From Phycisphaerae bacterium (GTDB taxonomy: Bacteria; Planctomycetota; Phycisphaerae; Sedimentisphaerales; Anaerobacaceae): a DNA stretch of 64,000 nt. Both the position numbers and the translations under genes were made by a program. The stretch lies in the NCBI GenBank assembly GCA_012744475.1, contig JAAYBV010000097.1, positions 108,717 to 172,716 on the forward strand. The letters are read 5' to 3'. The notes below the pieces were generated by a model. That model did not search any database. It had not been told where the DNA came from and saw nothing but the letters and a program-made list of their open reading frames with translations. Shown piece by piece: positions 55,874 to 64,000 of the stretch (position 1 is its first letter; the number at the start of each line of letters is the position of its first letter).

Positions 55874-58180
55874 ATGGAGTACACTTCTGATACGCGTCGG
55901 CACGGTTTGCCGTGGGCCGTTCTGCTGGCGATTCTGTGTCTTGCCGCCGGCGCTTCGGCCCTGTCCCTGGACGCTCCCGAGATGTCTGTGCATTTCGATG
56001 AAGAGCATGGGTCTCTGATTTCCCTGCTCGACAAGCGCACGGGCCACGACCACATCGACGCGAACGCGCTCGGCAGTCTCTGGACGCTGGAGCTGCCCCC
56101 GCAGGCCGGAGGCACGCTGCTTCCCGAACACGCGCGACGATTCGAGTGTCGACAAGAGGACGACGATCCGTGTCGAGTGCGACTGGTCTGGACGGAATTC
56201 AACCGAGACGCGATGCCCGCTCTGTCGGTTTCGGTCCTCGTCCGCCTCGACCGTGCGATCCAAGCCGGCCATTTCTCGATCCTGGTGCAGGGTCTGGACG
56301 CCGTGGTTCCTCAGGTCGTGCGTTTCCCACGCATCGCGGCCATCAGGCCGCAGGAATCGGAAGTGCTCGCCGTACCCTATTGGGTGGGCGAGAAGACGAC
56401 GCAGGCCAGGCAGATGCTCTCCCCGGCGGCGGGGCAGGCCCAGCGGCGCGAGTTCGCCTATCCCGGCATACTGTCCATGCAGTGCATGGCGTTCTACCGC
56501 GACAACGGCCCGGGCCTGTATCTTGCCGCCGATGACATCGCCGCGCGCAGCAAGAGCTTCGCCGCCTTCGGCGATGGACGCGGCGGCGTCGGCCTGGAGG
56601 TCTGCCATTTCCCGGGCGCCGACACCGCAACCGGGGGAGAGTACGAACCGGGCTACGAATTGGAGGTGGGCCTGTTTGAAGGCGACTGGATCACGGTGGC
56701 CCAGCGGTATCGACAGTGGGCGCTGCAGCAGCCCTGGGCGCGGCAGAGCCGGCTGAAACAGGGCCGCACGCCCGACTGGGTCATAAACACAGGATTCTGG
56801 GTCTGGAATCGCGGTCATGCAGACGGCGTGTTGCCCCCGGCCGCCGCCATGCAGGACGATCTCGGCGTGCCGGTCAGCGTGTTCTGGCACTGGTGGCACG
56901 GCTGCGCCTATGATGTCAACTTCCCGGAATACCTGCCGCCGCGCGACGGGACGGACGCCTTTCGCACCGCCGTGCGCCAGGCCCGCCAGCACGGGCTGAA
57001 TCCTATTGTCTACATGAACCAACGGCTCTGGGGCATGAGTTCCGAGAGCTGGATTTCCAGAAACGCCCAGCGCTACGCCGTCAAGAAGCCGGACGGCACG
57101 GTGCAACCGGAAGTCTACAACACCTTCACACGCTCCCCCATGGCGTCGATGTGCATGGGCACGGCGTTCTGGCGCGACACCTATGCGGGCCTGTCCGAAA
57201 CCGTGTACAACGACCTGGGCGTCAGCGGCATTTACATGGACCAGGCCTGCTCGAGCCTCGTCTGCTATGACACGCAACACGGGCACGCGCCCGGAGGCGG
57301 CACGTATTGGATGGAAGGCTTCCGCGCCCTCGAATCCGACATCCGTGCGCGATGTCCCGGCATCGCCCTGGCGGGCGAGGGTTGCGGCGAGGCGTGGCTA
57401 CCCCATCTCGACCTGATGTTGAGCCTCCAGGTCAGCCAGGAACGCTACGCCGCCCCCGGCCAGTGGGAACCGATTCCATTTTTCCACGCCGTCTATCACG
57501 GCTACGCCGTTCTGTATGGGAACTATGCATCGCTGACGCGGCCACCGTACGACCCGCTCTGGCCCAGGGAATTCGCCCCGGAGCAGCCCCTTCCGTTGCT
57601 CGACAAGAAATTCCGATACCAGTTCCGTCTGGAACAGGCGCGCAGCTTCATCTGGGGCCAGCAGCCTTGTCTTGCGAACTTTCGGCCGGAGCACCTGGCC
57701 GAGCGGAAGGCGGACCTGGCGTACATCAGGCAACTGGTCCAACTGCGGCAGGCGGCCTTGCCTTACCTGCTGCACGGCACATTCGTCCGCCCGCCGCACG
57801 TAGATATTCCCGACATGGAGATCGACATGTCTCGCCTGTCCATCTATGCCGGCCAGCAGGGGGCCGTCCAGGAATACCGCAAGCGCGTGCCACAATACCT
57901 CGCGGGCACCTGGCGCGCCGATGACGGCGGCGTCGCTGTGGCGATCGCCAACATGGCCGATGTGGAGCACCCGATCCGTTTTACCCTCAGCCGCGAGGAG
58001 CACGGCCTGCCCGAGCGGGGGCGCATCTACAAGCGGCTCTCCGAGGGCCGCATCGAGATAGGCTGGTTTGAGAACGGCCAGGCAACCGTCACCGACACGC
58101 TCGCCGCCGCAGGCGCCGCCATCTATGAGTTTGTGCCGGGCGCGCGGTGGGACGAGGTCCGGACGGAGGCCGGACCCTGA
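55874..58180 (+). CDS. Exported DUF6259-type putative glycosidase
   Basis: The 768-residue protein has a signal sequence (about 15-31) and a beta-sandwich N-terminal domain. A TIM-barrel-like catalytic region follows with TGFWVWNRGHADG, VFWHWWHGCAYD, IYMDQACSS and ALAGEGCGEAWL, then a C-terminal beta domain (VAVAIANMADVEHP). This fits DUF6259, a glycoside-hydrolase-like family. The Asp in IYMDQ and Glu in GEGCGE are candidate catalytic acids (inference). It is followed by another large glycosidase-like gene 89 bp downstream. Confidence 0.78.
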   Translation: MEYTSDTRRHGLPWAVLLAILCLAAGASALSLDAPEMSVHFDEEHGSLISLLDKRTGHDHIDANALGSLWTLELPPQAGGTLLPEHARRFECRQEDDDPCRVRLVWTEFNRDAMPALSVSVLVRLDRAIQAGHFSILVQGLDAVVPQVVRFPRIAAIRPQESEVLAVPYWVGEKTTQARQMLSPAAGQAQRREFAYPGILSMQCMAFYRDNGPGLYLAADDIAARSKSFAAFGDGRGGVGLEVCHFPGADTATGGEYEPGYELEVGLFEGDWITVAQRYRQWALQQPWARQSRLKQGRTPDWVINTGFWVWNRGHADGVLPPAAAMQDDLGVPVSVFWHWWHGCAYDVNFPEYLPPRDGTDAFRTAVRQARQHGLNPIVYMNQRLWGMSSESWISRNAQRYAVKKPDGTVQPEVYNTFTRSPMASMCMGTAFWRDTYAGLSETVYNDLGVSGIYMDQACSSLVCYDTQHGHAPGGGTYWMEGFRALESDIRARCPGIALAGEGCGEAWLPHLDLMLSLQVSQERYAAPGQWEPIPFFHAVYHGYAVLYGNYASLTRPPYDPLWPREFAPEQPLPLLDKKFRYQFRLEQARSFIWGQQPCLANFRPEHLAERKADLAYIRQLVQLRQAALPYLLHGTFVRPPHVDIPDMEIDMSRLSIYAGQQGAVQEYRKRVPQYLAGTWRADDGGVAVAIANMADVEHPIRFTLSREEHGLPERGRIYKRLSEGRIEIGWFENGQATVTDTLAAAGAAIYEFVPGARWDEVRTEAGP

Positions 58181-58269
58181 AGGGCCGATCGCGCCGCCAG
58201 ACCGAAAGACCGCGCAGTGAGGCGAGGTTTGCCGTACAATGTGATCCGGCCTGTGCTTGGAGACCCACT

Positions 58270-61077
58270 ATGAAGACCGCATCCATCATTCTCGGTGTGC
58301 TTGTTGCCGCCGCCTCGCCGGGGACGGCCCAGGAGGCGCCCGTCGTGCTTGAGAACCCCCATGTCCGATACACGATATCCGCCGGCGGACAGAATCTCGC
58401 CTTCGTCGACCGCGCGACGGGCGTGGACTACCTCAAACGCGATGTGCCTTCGGCGTGTGCATCGGCTCGACGCCGCGGCGTGGAACACCAGGCGACGTCG
58501 GCTCGATTGGCGAACGGCCGGTTGACCCTTGAGTTTGCCCCGGCGGATGTCAAGGTGGTTCTTCGTGTCGCTTCTTGCGACGCGTACATTCAGCTTGCCG
58601 TGGATTCGGTCAGCCCGGACGGCATCGAATCGGTCGTCTTCCTGAACGTTCCACTCACGCTGCAAGGCACACCCTCTGAGCCCTTCGGCGCATGCGCCAT
58701 GTCTCTGAACCTGATCACTCGTGTGGACCAGTTGCCCGCGCTTCAGACGAGCCTGCGGGCGTCGTGCCATGCCAAGTTCGGCATGGAAGGAGCCAAGGTC
58801 GCCGTCGTCGGGATGCCGACCGGGAAGATACTGGAGGCCCTCCGCGACGTGCTGACCGATGCGGATCAGATGCCTCACTGTCCGGTCGCGGGGCCCTGGG
58901 CGCACGAGATTCCGTTCAACCACGGCTCGTATCTGTTCAACTTCGGCTCGCTCACGGATTCCAACGTGGACGACTGGGTCGCGATGGCGCGGAACCTCGG
59001 GGTGACGCAGATCGACAACCACGGCGGCGGCGCGTTTTTCCGGTTCGGCGACTTCGCGCTGAATACCGAGAAATGGCCGCAGGGATGGGACACGTACCGG
59101 CAGATCGTCGCACGCCTGCACGACGCCGGGATCGGCTCGATCTTCCACACCTACGCCTTCTTCATCGACAAGCAATCGAAGTACGTCCATCCCGTCCCGG
59201 ACGGCCGGCTGGACGCCTTCCGAACCTTCACGCTCGCCGAGGGCCTCGATGCGAATGCCACAGAAATCACGGTCAACGAGTCGACCCAGGGCATGACGAC
59301 CGTCACGGGTTTCTTCGAGCACAACAGCGTCATCCTCCATATCGGCGACGAGCTGGTCACGTTCGGCGCCGTCAGCCAGGAGCCGCCGTGGCGCTTCACA
59401 AAGGTCCGGCGCGGCGCGCTCGGAACCAGGGCTGCCGCACACGCGCAAGGGGCGAAGGCTCGCCATCTCAAGGAATGCTTCGGCCTTCTCGTGCCCGATG
59501 TGGAATCGACCCTCTTCGAGGAGATCGCGCAGAATCACGCCGAGGTCGTGAACGCCTGCGGCTTCGACGGCATCTACCTCGACGCCATCGACGGCAGCAG
59601 CATCCTGCGCGGACCCGACGAGTGCTGGTACTGGGCGGACAAATTCGTCTTCGAGATCCAGAGGCGTCTCGACAAGCCGGTGGGCATGGAGATGAGCGCC
59701 ATGTGGCACCATTTCTGGCAGTACCGCACCCGCTGGCAGGCATGGGACTATCCGCAACGCGGTCACAAGCGCTTCATCGACCTGCACGCCGAGGCGGTCA
59801 ACGGCGGGCTCCTGCTGCCTTTGCATCTGGGCTGGTGGAACTTCCAGCACTTCAATCCGCCGCAGGTCGAGCCGACCTATCCGGACGTGATCGAGTATCT
59901 CGGGGCCAAACTCATCGGGTACGATGCGGGAATCTCGCTCACCGGCGGGATCGACCATGCCCGGCTTTCGGCGGTCCCGCTCTTTCGCCGCGCGGTGGAC
60001 ATTCTCCGCACTTGCGAGGAGCTGCGTCGCGATGGCGCCTTCGACGAGACGATCAAGGCGCAGTTGCGCCAGCCCGGAGAGGAATTCTCGCTGGTCCGCG
60101 ACGCGAGCGGGGCATGGCGATTCTGCCCGAGTGTCTGCGACTCTCATGTGGCCAGCGGTGCGGAACCGTGGAGCCTCTCGTGGGTGGTGGAGAATCCCTT
60201 TGGCGAGCAGCCGGTGCGTTTTCGCCTGGAAGCGCTCATGTCTGCCGGTTCGTATGACGACCCCGGCAACGTCGTGGTGGCCGATCTCTCTGCCGCAAGC
60301 CAGTTTGCCGGGCCGCCGCGTGCAGCGGCCGGCGTGACCGCGTCGTTGACGGAGACACCCGATGGCGCGGGACCGGCGGGGATCTTCGCCGCGACCAATT
60401 CAGGCACGGTTCCCCGGAATGCGGCGTGGGCCAGATTGGACCGCAAATTCGAACCCTGCCTGAATCTCAAGGGACACGAGGCCATCGGCTTCTGGGTCGA
60501 GGGGGACGGCCAGGGACAGATCATCGCCGTCCGGCTGGAAAGCCCGCGTCACATCTCCTACGGCGCTGTGGCGGACCGCTATATCGACGTCGACTTCACC
60601 GGCCGGCGGCAGTTCACGCTCGTCGAGACCGAGTCCGCCCGCTGGAGCGACTACGTCTGGAACGACGGCAAAGGAGGCTATAACGTCCACCGCGAGACCA
60701 TTGACTTCGGCGCGATCGAATCGGTGAGTATCTGGTACAACAATCTGCCCAAGGGCCGGCCGGTGCGGTGTGCGGTAGGGCCGGTCAAGGCGCTGCCGAT
60801 GCTGCCCTGTACGGTGAAGAATCCCGCGATCACCGTCAACGGCACAACCTTGTGTCTTCCTGTCGAGATGCCATCCGGCGGCTATCTCGAATTCCGCTCG
60901 GACCATGACTGCGTGCTTTACGGGCCCAAGGGTGAGACGATCGCGAACGTGACCCCGCAGGGCGAGCCTCCACTGCTCCGGGCCGGACCGAACCGGATCC
61001 AGTTCTCCTGCGACGCCGCAGATGGACCCGCTCCCCGCGTGCGGCTTACAGTCGTGCCCCAGGGACCACCCCTGTGA
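58270..61077 (+). CDS. Exported glycosidase-like protein of unknown family
   Basis: The 935-residue protein has a signal peptide (about 1-20) and an N-terminal beta domain. A TIM-barrel-like region contains YLFNFGSLTDSNVDDWV, IDNHGGGAFF, FDGIYLDAIDGSS and GMEMSAMWHH, and C-terminal beta-sandwich domains follow (about 640-935; HEAIGFWVEGDGQGQIIAVR resembles a carbohydrate-binding module). The Asp pair in YLDAID is a plausible catalytic acid. It follows the DUF6259 gene and likely shares its promoter, although TACAAT lies at 58235-58240. I cannot assign a known GH family. Confidence 0.7.
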   Translation: MKTASIILGVLVAAASPGTAQEAPVVLENPHVRYTISAGGQNLAFVDRATGVDYLKRDVPSACASARRRGVEHQATSARLANGRLTLEFAPADVKVVLRVASCDAYIQLAVDSVSPDGIESVVFLNVPLTLQGTPSEPFGACAMSLNLITRVDQLPALQTSLRASCHAKFGMEGAKVAVVGMPTGKILEALRDVLTDADQMPHCPVAGPWAHEIPFNHGSYLFNFGSLTDSNVDDWVAMARNLGVTQIDNHGGGAFFRFGDFALNTEKWPQGWDTYRQIVARLHDAGIGSIFHTYAFFIDKQSKYVHPVPDGRLDAFRTFTLAEGLDANATEITVNESTQGMTTVTGFFEHNSVILHIGDELVTFGAVSQEPPWRFTKVRRGALGTRAAAHAQGAKARHLKECFGLLVPDVESTLFEEIAQNHAEVVNACGFDGIYLDAIDGSSILRGPDECWYWADKFVFEIQRRLDKPVGMEMSAMWHHFWQYRTRWQAWDYPQRGHKRFIDLHAEAVNGGLLLPLHLGWWNFQHFNPPQVEPTYPDVIEYLGAKLIGYDAGISLTGGIDHARLSAVPLFRRAVDILRTCEELRRDGAFDETIKAQLRQPGEEFSLVRDASGAWRFCPSVCDSHVASGAEPWSLSWVVENPFGEQPVRFRLEALMSAGSYDDPGNVVVADLSAASQFAGPPRAAAGVTASLTETPDGAGPAGIFAATNSGTVPRNAAWARLDRKFEPCLNLKGHEAIGFWVEGDGQGQIIAVRLESPRHISYGAVADRYIDVDFTGRRQFTLVETESARWSDYVWNDGKGGYNVHRETIDFGAIESVSIWYNNLPKGRPVRCAVGPVKALPMLPCTVKNPAITVNGTTLCLPVEMPSGGYLEFRSDHDCVLYGPKGETIANVTPQGEPPLLRAGPNRIQFSCDAADGPAPRVRLTVVPQGPPL

Positions 61078-61479
61078 ACCAGGCACGCGGCAGGAAGCAC
61101 TCTCGGCATCGTCTGACGCAAGCCCCATGCGAAACTCACATCAGTCCTCGCAGGATTGCGGACGGCGGATTTCGGATTGGGTTGCCTCGGCCAATCCGCA
61201 ATCCGAAACGAGCTCCTGCCAGAGTTGGCTCTTGCTTGACAGGGAGCGCCACATATCGCTGGTATGCGGCATGTGATACAGTCTTGCGACGATGGGAGCA
61301 TTTGGAGCATTTCGACCGTCCCGTTCGGCTGGTGCGAGAGGACGGCCGCCGTCCTGATGACGGACGGCTCTCGGTCGCGTTGGATAGAGCGATTGTTCTG
61401 AATCTGGATTTTGTCTGCGATGTGCGTTAGACACGATGGGAGTACAGACAGGGGGTTTTACAGAATGGAGAGAATACCA
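61078..61479. other. Gene-less region before the nucleosidase gene
   Basis: It contains an ATCCG-word hairpin: 61166-61180 pairs with 61191-61205, 15 bp with one mismatch. A TTGACA at 61236-61241 has no well-spaced -10. The remaining 200 bases before the ATG at 61480 have hairpin potential (GGACGGCCGCCGTCC) but match no SAM or SAH riboswitch pattern I know. No gene is seen. Confidence 0.45.
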
Positions 61480-62433
61480 ATGAGACGATGTGCACTTCTG
61501 ATGGCGTTGATGGTCCTCGCCGCGCCGGGTCGTCCGTGTTCTGTTGCGGATGAGAAGACCCCGGTCACGGCGATTCTCGGAGCCTTCGGGGAGGAAGTGG
61601 AGATCATCGAAGGCCAGTTGGAGCAGGTGCAGTTCCATACGCTGCTGGGCATCGACTTCATCACGGGCCGATTGAAACACAGGCAAATCGTCCTGGCACA
61701 GACCGGCATTGGCAAGGTCAATGCCGCCATGACCACAGCGCTGCTGATTCACGAGTTCCAGCCCAGTGAGGTGATCTTCACGGGGATTGCCGGCGGAATC
61801 GATCCCAATCTGTCCCCAGGCGATATTGTCATTGCCGAAAAGGTGGCGCACCACGATCTGGTCATCTACACCGAGGACGGCTTCGATACCTACCAGGTAA
61901 GGAATCCGCTCACCGGCCGGCACAATCCCATATTCCTGCCGGCCGATCCGAAGCTGCTGGATTTGGCCCGGAAGGCCCGAGAAGGGTTACGTCTGGAGAA
62001 GATCGTCACGAGCGCCGGCGAGAGAGTCCCGCGGATCGTGGCCGGGACGATCGTCAGCGGCGATGCCTTTGTCGCTTCCGCAGTCAAGCGGGCGGAGCTG
62101 CGCCGGCGTTTCCAGGCCGACGCGGTGGAGATGGAGGGCGCCGCCGTCGCGCAGGTCTGCTTCCAGCAGCAATTGCCTTTCCTGGTCGTGCGAAGCCTGA
62201 GCAATACCGCGGACTCGGATGTCCGTATGGACACGGCACAGTTCAATGAACTCGCCGCCCACAACTCCGCGCGTTTTGTGCTGAGCATCGTCGAACGGCT
62301 GGGAAATCTGGGGACCCTATCGAGTGCCGGTCCGTCAAGGAAATCATCAGCGTTCGGGCATGTTTCGTCGCTCATCGCTCGTGATGCTTGTTATGATCCC
62401 GGCGCGCCGGGACGGACCGGTACGGGCGAATAA
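61480..62433 (+). CDS. Exported MTA/SAH-nucleosidase-like protein with altered catalytic residue
   Basis: The 317-residue protein belongs to the MTA/SAH nucleosidase (PNP/UDP phosphorylase) family: AILGAFGEEVEII, TGIGKVNAAM, FTGIAGGID, VEMEGAAVAQVC. MtnN normally hydrolyses methylthioadenosine and S-adenosylhomocysteine in the cytoplasm. Two oddities stand out. There is an N-terminal signal peptide (about 1-20), and RSLSNTAD replaces the usual RAISDVAD, so the catalytic Asp (Asp197 in E. coli) is Asn. The last 20 or so residues are encoded by palindromic repeats, and the stop lies inside one. GGAGAG supports the ATG at 61480. Confidence 0.8.
   Translation: MRRCALLMALMVLAAPGRPCSVADEKTPVTAILGAFGEEVEIIEGQLEQVQFHTLLGIDFITGRLKHRQIVLAQTGIGKVNAAMTTALLIHEFQPSEVIFTGIAGGIDPNLSPGDIVIAEKVAHHDLVIYTEDGFDTYQVRNPLTGRHNPIFLPADPKLLDLARKAREGLRLEKIVTSAGERVPRIVAGTIVSGDAFVASAVKRAELRRRFQADAVEMEGAAVAQVCFQQQLPFLVVRSLSNTADSDVRMDTAQFNELAAHNSARFVLSIVERLGNLGTLSSAGPSRKSSAFGHVSSLIARDACYDPGAPGRTGTGE
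62397..62412. repeat. Palindrome TCCCGGCGCGCCGGGA
   Basis: A 16-bp perfect palindrome, identical to the centre of the palindrome at 32016-32043. It encodes DPGAPG near the C terminus of the nucleosidase-like protein. Confidence 0.65.
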
Positions 62434-62443
62434 TCATTCGCCC
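62424..62443. repeat. Palindrome GGGCGAAT-AATC-ATTCGCCC over a stop codon
   Basis: Same 8-bp arms as 46666-46685, different loop, also followed by CTAC. The TAA stop of the nucleosidase-like gene (62431-62433) lies within it, so it may also serve as a 3' hairpin. Confidence 0.7.
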
Positions 62444-62534
62444 CTACGTCATTCGTGCTTCTGCCCCCCGGCCCATCCGTGTTCCTTTCCTCAGCCCGAA
62501 CGGGGGGGATAGAATCAACTGGCGCCACGGAGGC

Positions 62535-63416
62535 TCACTTTTCCAGCAGCCCCGGCATCTGGAGCCAATCGGCGAATCGATCTGCCCACGTGTCGCAGGG
62601 GAGATCCTGCTTGTTCATGCCAAAACCGTGTCCGCCTTTCGCATACAGGTGAAGCTCCGCCGGTTTCTTGGCGGCCACCCATGCCTGGTAGATCGCCACG
62701 CTGTGAGGCGCCAGGCCGAAGTGATCGTCGGTCGCGGCCACCACAAACAGAGGCGGTGCATCGCCACGAACCCCGTCGCCCTGGATCACTAGGTCGTGAG
62801 CGAGATATATGGGAGCGACGAAATCGGGGCGAGTCTCGGCCGTGTAGTTGTACGCCACCGAGGCGGCTACGATGCCGCCGGCCGAAAAGCCCATGACGCC
62901 GATCCGGTCCGGGTGGACTCCATAGTCCTTGGCGTGGGTACGGACGTGCGCCATCGCGGCCAATCCATCGGCCAACGCCAGTTTGATGATGGGAGCGACC
63001 TTCTCCAGGAAGTTGCCGCCCGACGACGCTTCCAGCATCGGGTTCTCGGTCTCGCATTGCAGGAGCCGGTACTTCAGGACAAAACACGTCACTCCCCTGG
63101 CTGTCAGGTAGCGCGCCACATCATATCCCTCGTGATCGACGCAGAGCATGCAGAAGCCGCCGCCGGGGCAGATCACCACCCCCGTGCCGTTCGCGGTCCC
63201 TGCCTGGGGCGCAAAGACCGTCAGCGTCGGCTGGACCACGTTGACGATCACTTGCGTCATGGCCGGGCCGAACTTGATTTGCCGCTCGGGCAGCTTCCAG
63301 GCTTCCGATCCGGGCGCGGGCCCGTCGTACAGACGGACCACCTTTTCCTCTGCTCCCTGCGCCATGGCTCCCAGGGCCAGGACTGCCCCCAGCATCAACA
63401 AAGTGAGATTCTTCAT
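62535..63416 (-). CDS. Exported alpha/beta-hydrolase, putative carbohydrate esterase
   Basis: The 293-residue protein has a signal peptide (about 1-22) and an alpha/beta-hydrolase fold: oxyanion-type GVVICPGGGF, nucleophile Ser in GFSAGGI, Asp in ATDDHFGL and His in GGHGFGMN. It resembles BD-FAE/acetyl-xylan-esterase-type enzymes that remove acyl groups from plant polysaccharides, though the substrate is not proven. AGAGG precedes the ATG. It converges on the nucleosidase gene and fits the polysaccharide theme of the region. Confidence 0.85.
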   Translation of the reverse strand: MKNLTLLMLGAVLALGAMAQGAEEKVVRLYDGPAPGSEAWKLPERQIKFGPAMTQVIVNVVQPTLTVFAPQAGTANGTGVVICPGGGFCMLCVDHEGYDVARYLTARGVTCFVLKYRLLQCETENPMLEASSGGNFLEKVAPIIKLALADGLAAMAHVRTHAKDYGVHPDRIGVMGFSAGGIVAASVAYNYTAETRPDFVAPIYLAHDLVIQGDGVRGDAPPLFVVAATDDHFGLAPHSVAIYQAWVAAKKPAELHLYAKGGHGFGMNKQDLPCDTWADRFADWLQMPGLLEK

Positions 63417-63796
63417 GGTAAGTACCTCTTAAGATCAGGGTCTTGACCTTGACGCACACCACTGCAACCTCCGTACCGTCAACCAAAAAGGCGTTCCACT
63501 CTGGGATAGTCGTGCGAGAACCAGGTCTGTTTCAGATATCGCCACCAGATATCCGAAAATCGTCTCCGAGGGGTGTAGGCGCATTGACATGCGAAGCGCA
63601 ACGCGGGAGGGCCACACTCCCTTACCCATCCGGGAGCATTTCCCTCACCAGCACCTCTTCGGAACAGGGCGGACCGCTCCCACCCTCGAAGCCTCGACCG
63701 ACGGGATCCTCACGCCCCACCGCTGGGATACGAGATACGCCCTTGACTCCGACGCGGCATTGCTGTAGGCTATAGCCGGATGTGCGAAGGGAAGCT
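63417..63796. other. Gene-less region between divergent genes
   Basis: No convincing gene. A candidate promoter for the rightward gene is at 63743-63771. The rest shows no clear repeats apart from a short GATATC/CAGATATC-type word near 63535-63552. Confidence 0.4.
63743..63771 (+). promoter_or_regulatory. Possible promoter TTGACT-N17-TAGGCT
   Basis: TTGACT (63743-63748) and TAGGCT (63766-63771) are 17 bases apart and about 25 bases before the ATG at 63797; the -10 is weak. Confidence 0.4.
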
Positions 63797-64000
63797 ATGC
63801 GTGGAGAGGTTCCCACAATCCGGCCCATTGTACCGACGCCGCGTGGCGACGCCGAGTGGTTCGCCCAGTCGGTCGAGTACTACGCCGACAACGACGCCGC
63901 ACAGAGCGGGACCATCGGCTCGGGGCAGGAGACCTGGATGCAGACGACGGTCGTCGGGCCGGGCAACGTCAGCTTCCGGTACAAGATGTCCTCGGTCAGC
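63797..64000 (+). CDS. Surface-type protein, N-terminal fragment cut by window end
   Basis: The 68 visible codons (MRGEVPTIRP...) are open to the window edge. From about residue 20 the sequence (FAQSVEYYADNDAAQSG, then GSGQETWMQTTVVGPGNVSF) resembles the jelly-roll-like domain of planctomycete and verrucomicrobial surface proteins that begin DNxAAQSGxI and WMQTTVxGPG. AAGGG lies before the ATG. No signal peptide is visible, so the true start may lie elsewhere or the N terminus may be damaged. Confidence 0.55.
   Translation, partial: MRGEVPTIRPIVPTPRGDAEWFAQSVEYYADNDAAQSGTIGSGQETWMQTTVVGPGNVSFRYKMSSVS

Noticed and set aside
58123..60147. 674-codon minus-strand open frame opposite the glycosidase-like gene
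   Set aside because: Antisense shadow; the plus-strand frame has signal peptide and TIM-barrel-type motifs.
61280..61479. SAM or SAH riboswitch before the nucleosidase-like gene
   Set aside because: Only weak hairpins; no conserved core of either riboswitch class was found.
1..64000. tRNA, rRNA, transposase or prophage genes
   Set aside because: No TPsiC-type arms with cloverleaf context, no rRNA landmarks and no recognisable transposase or phage protein were seen by reading.

Overview
The window looks like a chromosomal segment of a planctomycete, most likely a Phycisphaerae/Sedimentisphaerales-type bacterium. This is inferred from G+C-rich codon use, H-X9-DG-type pseudopilins, LamG and fibronectin-like surface proteins, an ECF sigma factor fused to a membrane segment and leucine-rich repeats, TAT-exported Gfo/Idh oxidoreductases, PL11 and DUF6259-type polysaccharide enzymes, and a greatly enlarged SecA. 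Flavodiiron protein, PerR-like Fur, catalase and ferritin suggest an anaerobe or microaerophile with oxygen defence. No rRNA, tRNA, CRISPR array, transposase or prophage was recognised.

Layout. 0.2-8.6 kb: housekeeping and sugar genes (tsaE, exported rhamnogalacturonan lyase PL11, thiL-argH overlapping by 4 bp, flavodiiron protein, nagA, threonine aldolase). 8.7-12.4 kb: repeat copy, small membrane protein, PilZ protein, a shortened GspE/PilB-type ATPase and a pseudopilin. 12.4-18.8 kb: minus-strand genes including a probable operon of glutamate/dicarboxylate symporter, an 871-residue C69-M19 dipeptidase fusion and a C26 gamma-glutamyl-hydrolase-type lipoprotein, then a frameshifted membrane-protein gene. 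19-31 kb: plus-strand exported proteins (coiled-coil protein, LamG/discoidin protein, double metallo-beta-lactamase-fold protein, DUF11-repeat protein with a good sigma-70 promoter, outer-membrane barrel). 31-38 kb: second pseudopilin, ECF-LRR protein and small exported proteins. 37.7-46 kb: FixJ/FixL-like two-component pair, a candidate small RNA, SecA and EF-P. 46-50.6 kb: repeat cluster, YeeE/YedE pair, ferritin, catalase, PerR. 50.6-55.5 kb: Uup ABC-F protein, exported TIM-barrel protein, DUF2284 protein, exported Gfo/Idh protein. 55.6-64 kb: two large putative glycosidases, an exported MTA/SAH-nucleosidase-like protein with an altered catalytic residue, an exported esterase, and the start of a surface protein cut by the window end.

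How it fits together. Pectin and glycan use (PL11, NagA, the two glycosidase-like proteins, esterase, TIM-barrel isomerase-like and Gfo/Idh proteins) is the main accessory theme. A second theme is peptide and glutamate scavenging (symporter, dipeptidase fusion, C26 hydrolase). A third is peroxide and iron defence under a PerR-like repressor with a perfect 8-1-8 palindrome in its promoter.

The most unusual features are outside the standard genes. A dispersed intergenic repeat family has conserved flanks and exchangeable hairpin cores, and in one pair of copies the core is inverted relative to the flanks. A promoter-terminator unit encodes no protein and looks like a roughly 100-nt RNA. SecA carries five copies of a Trp-Ala-Phe repeat. 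Palindromic DNA words have been absorbed into the ends of reading frames.
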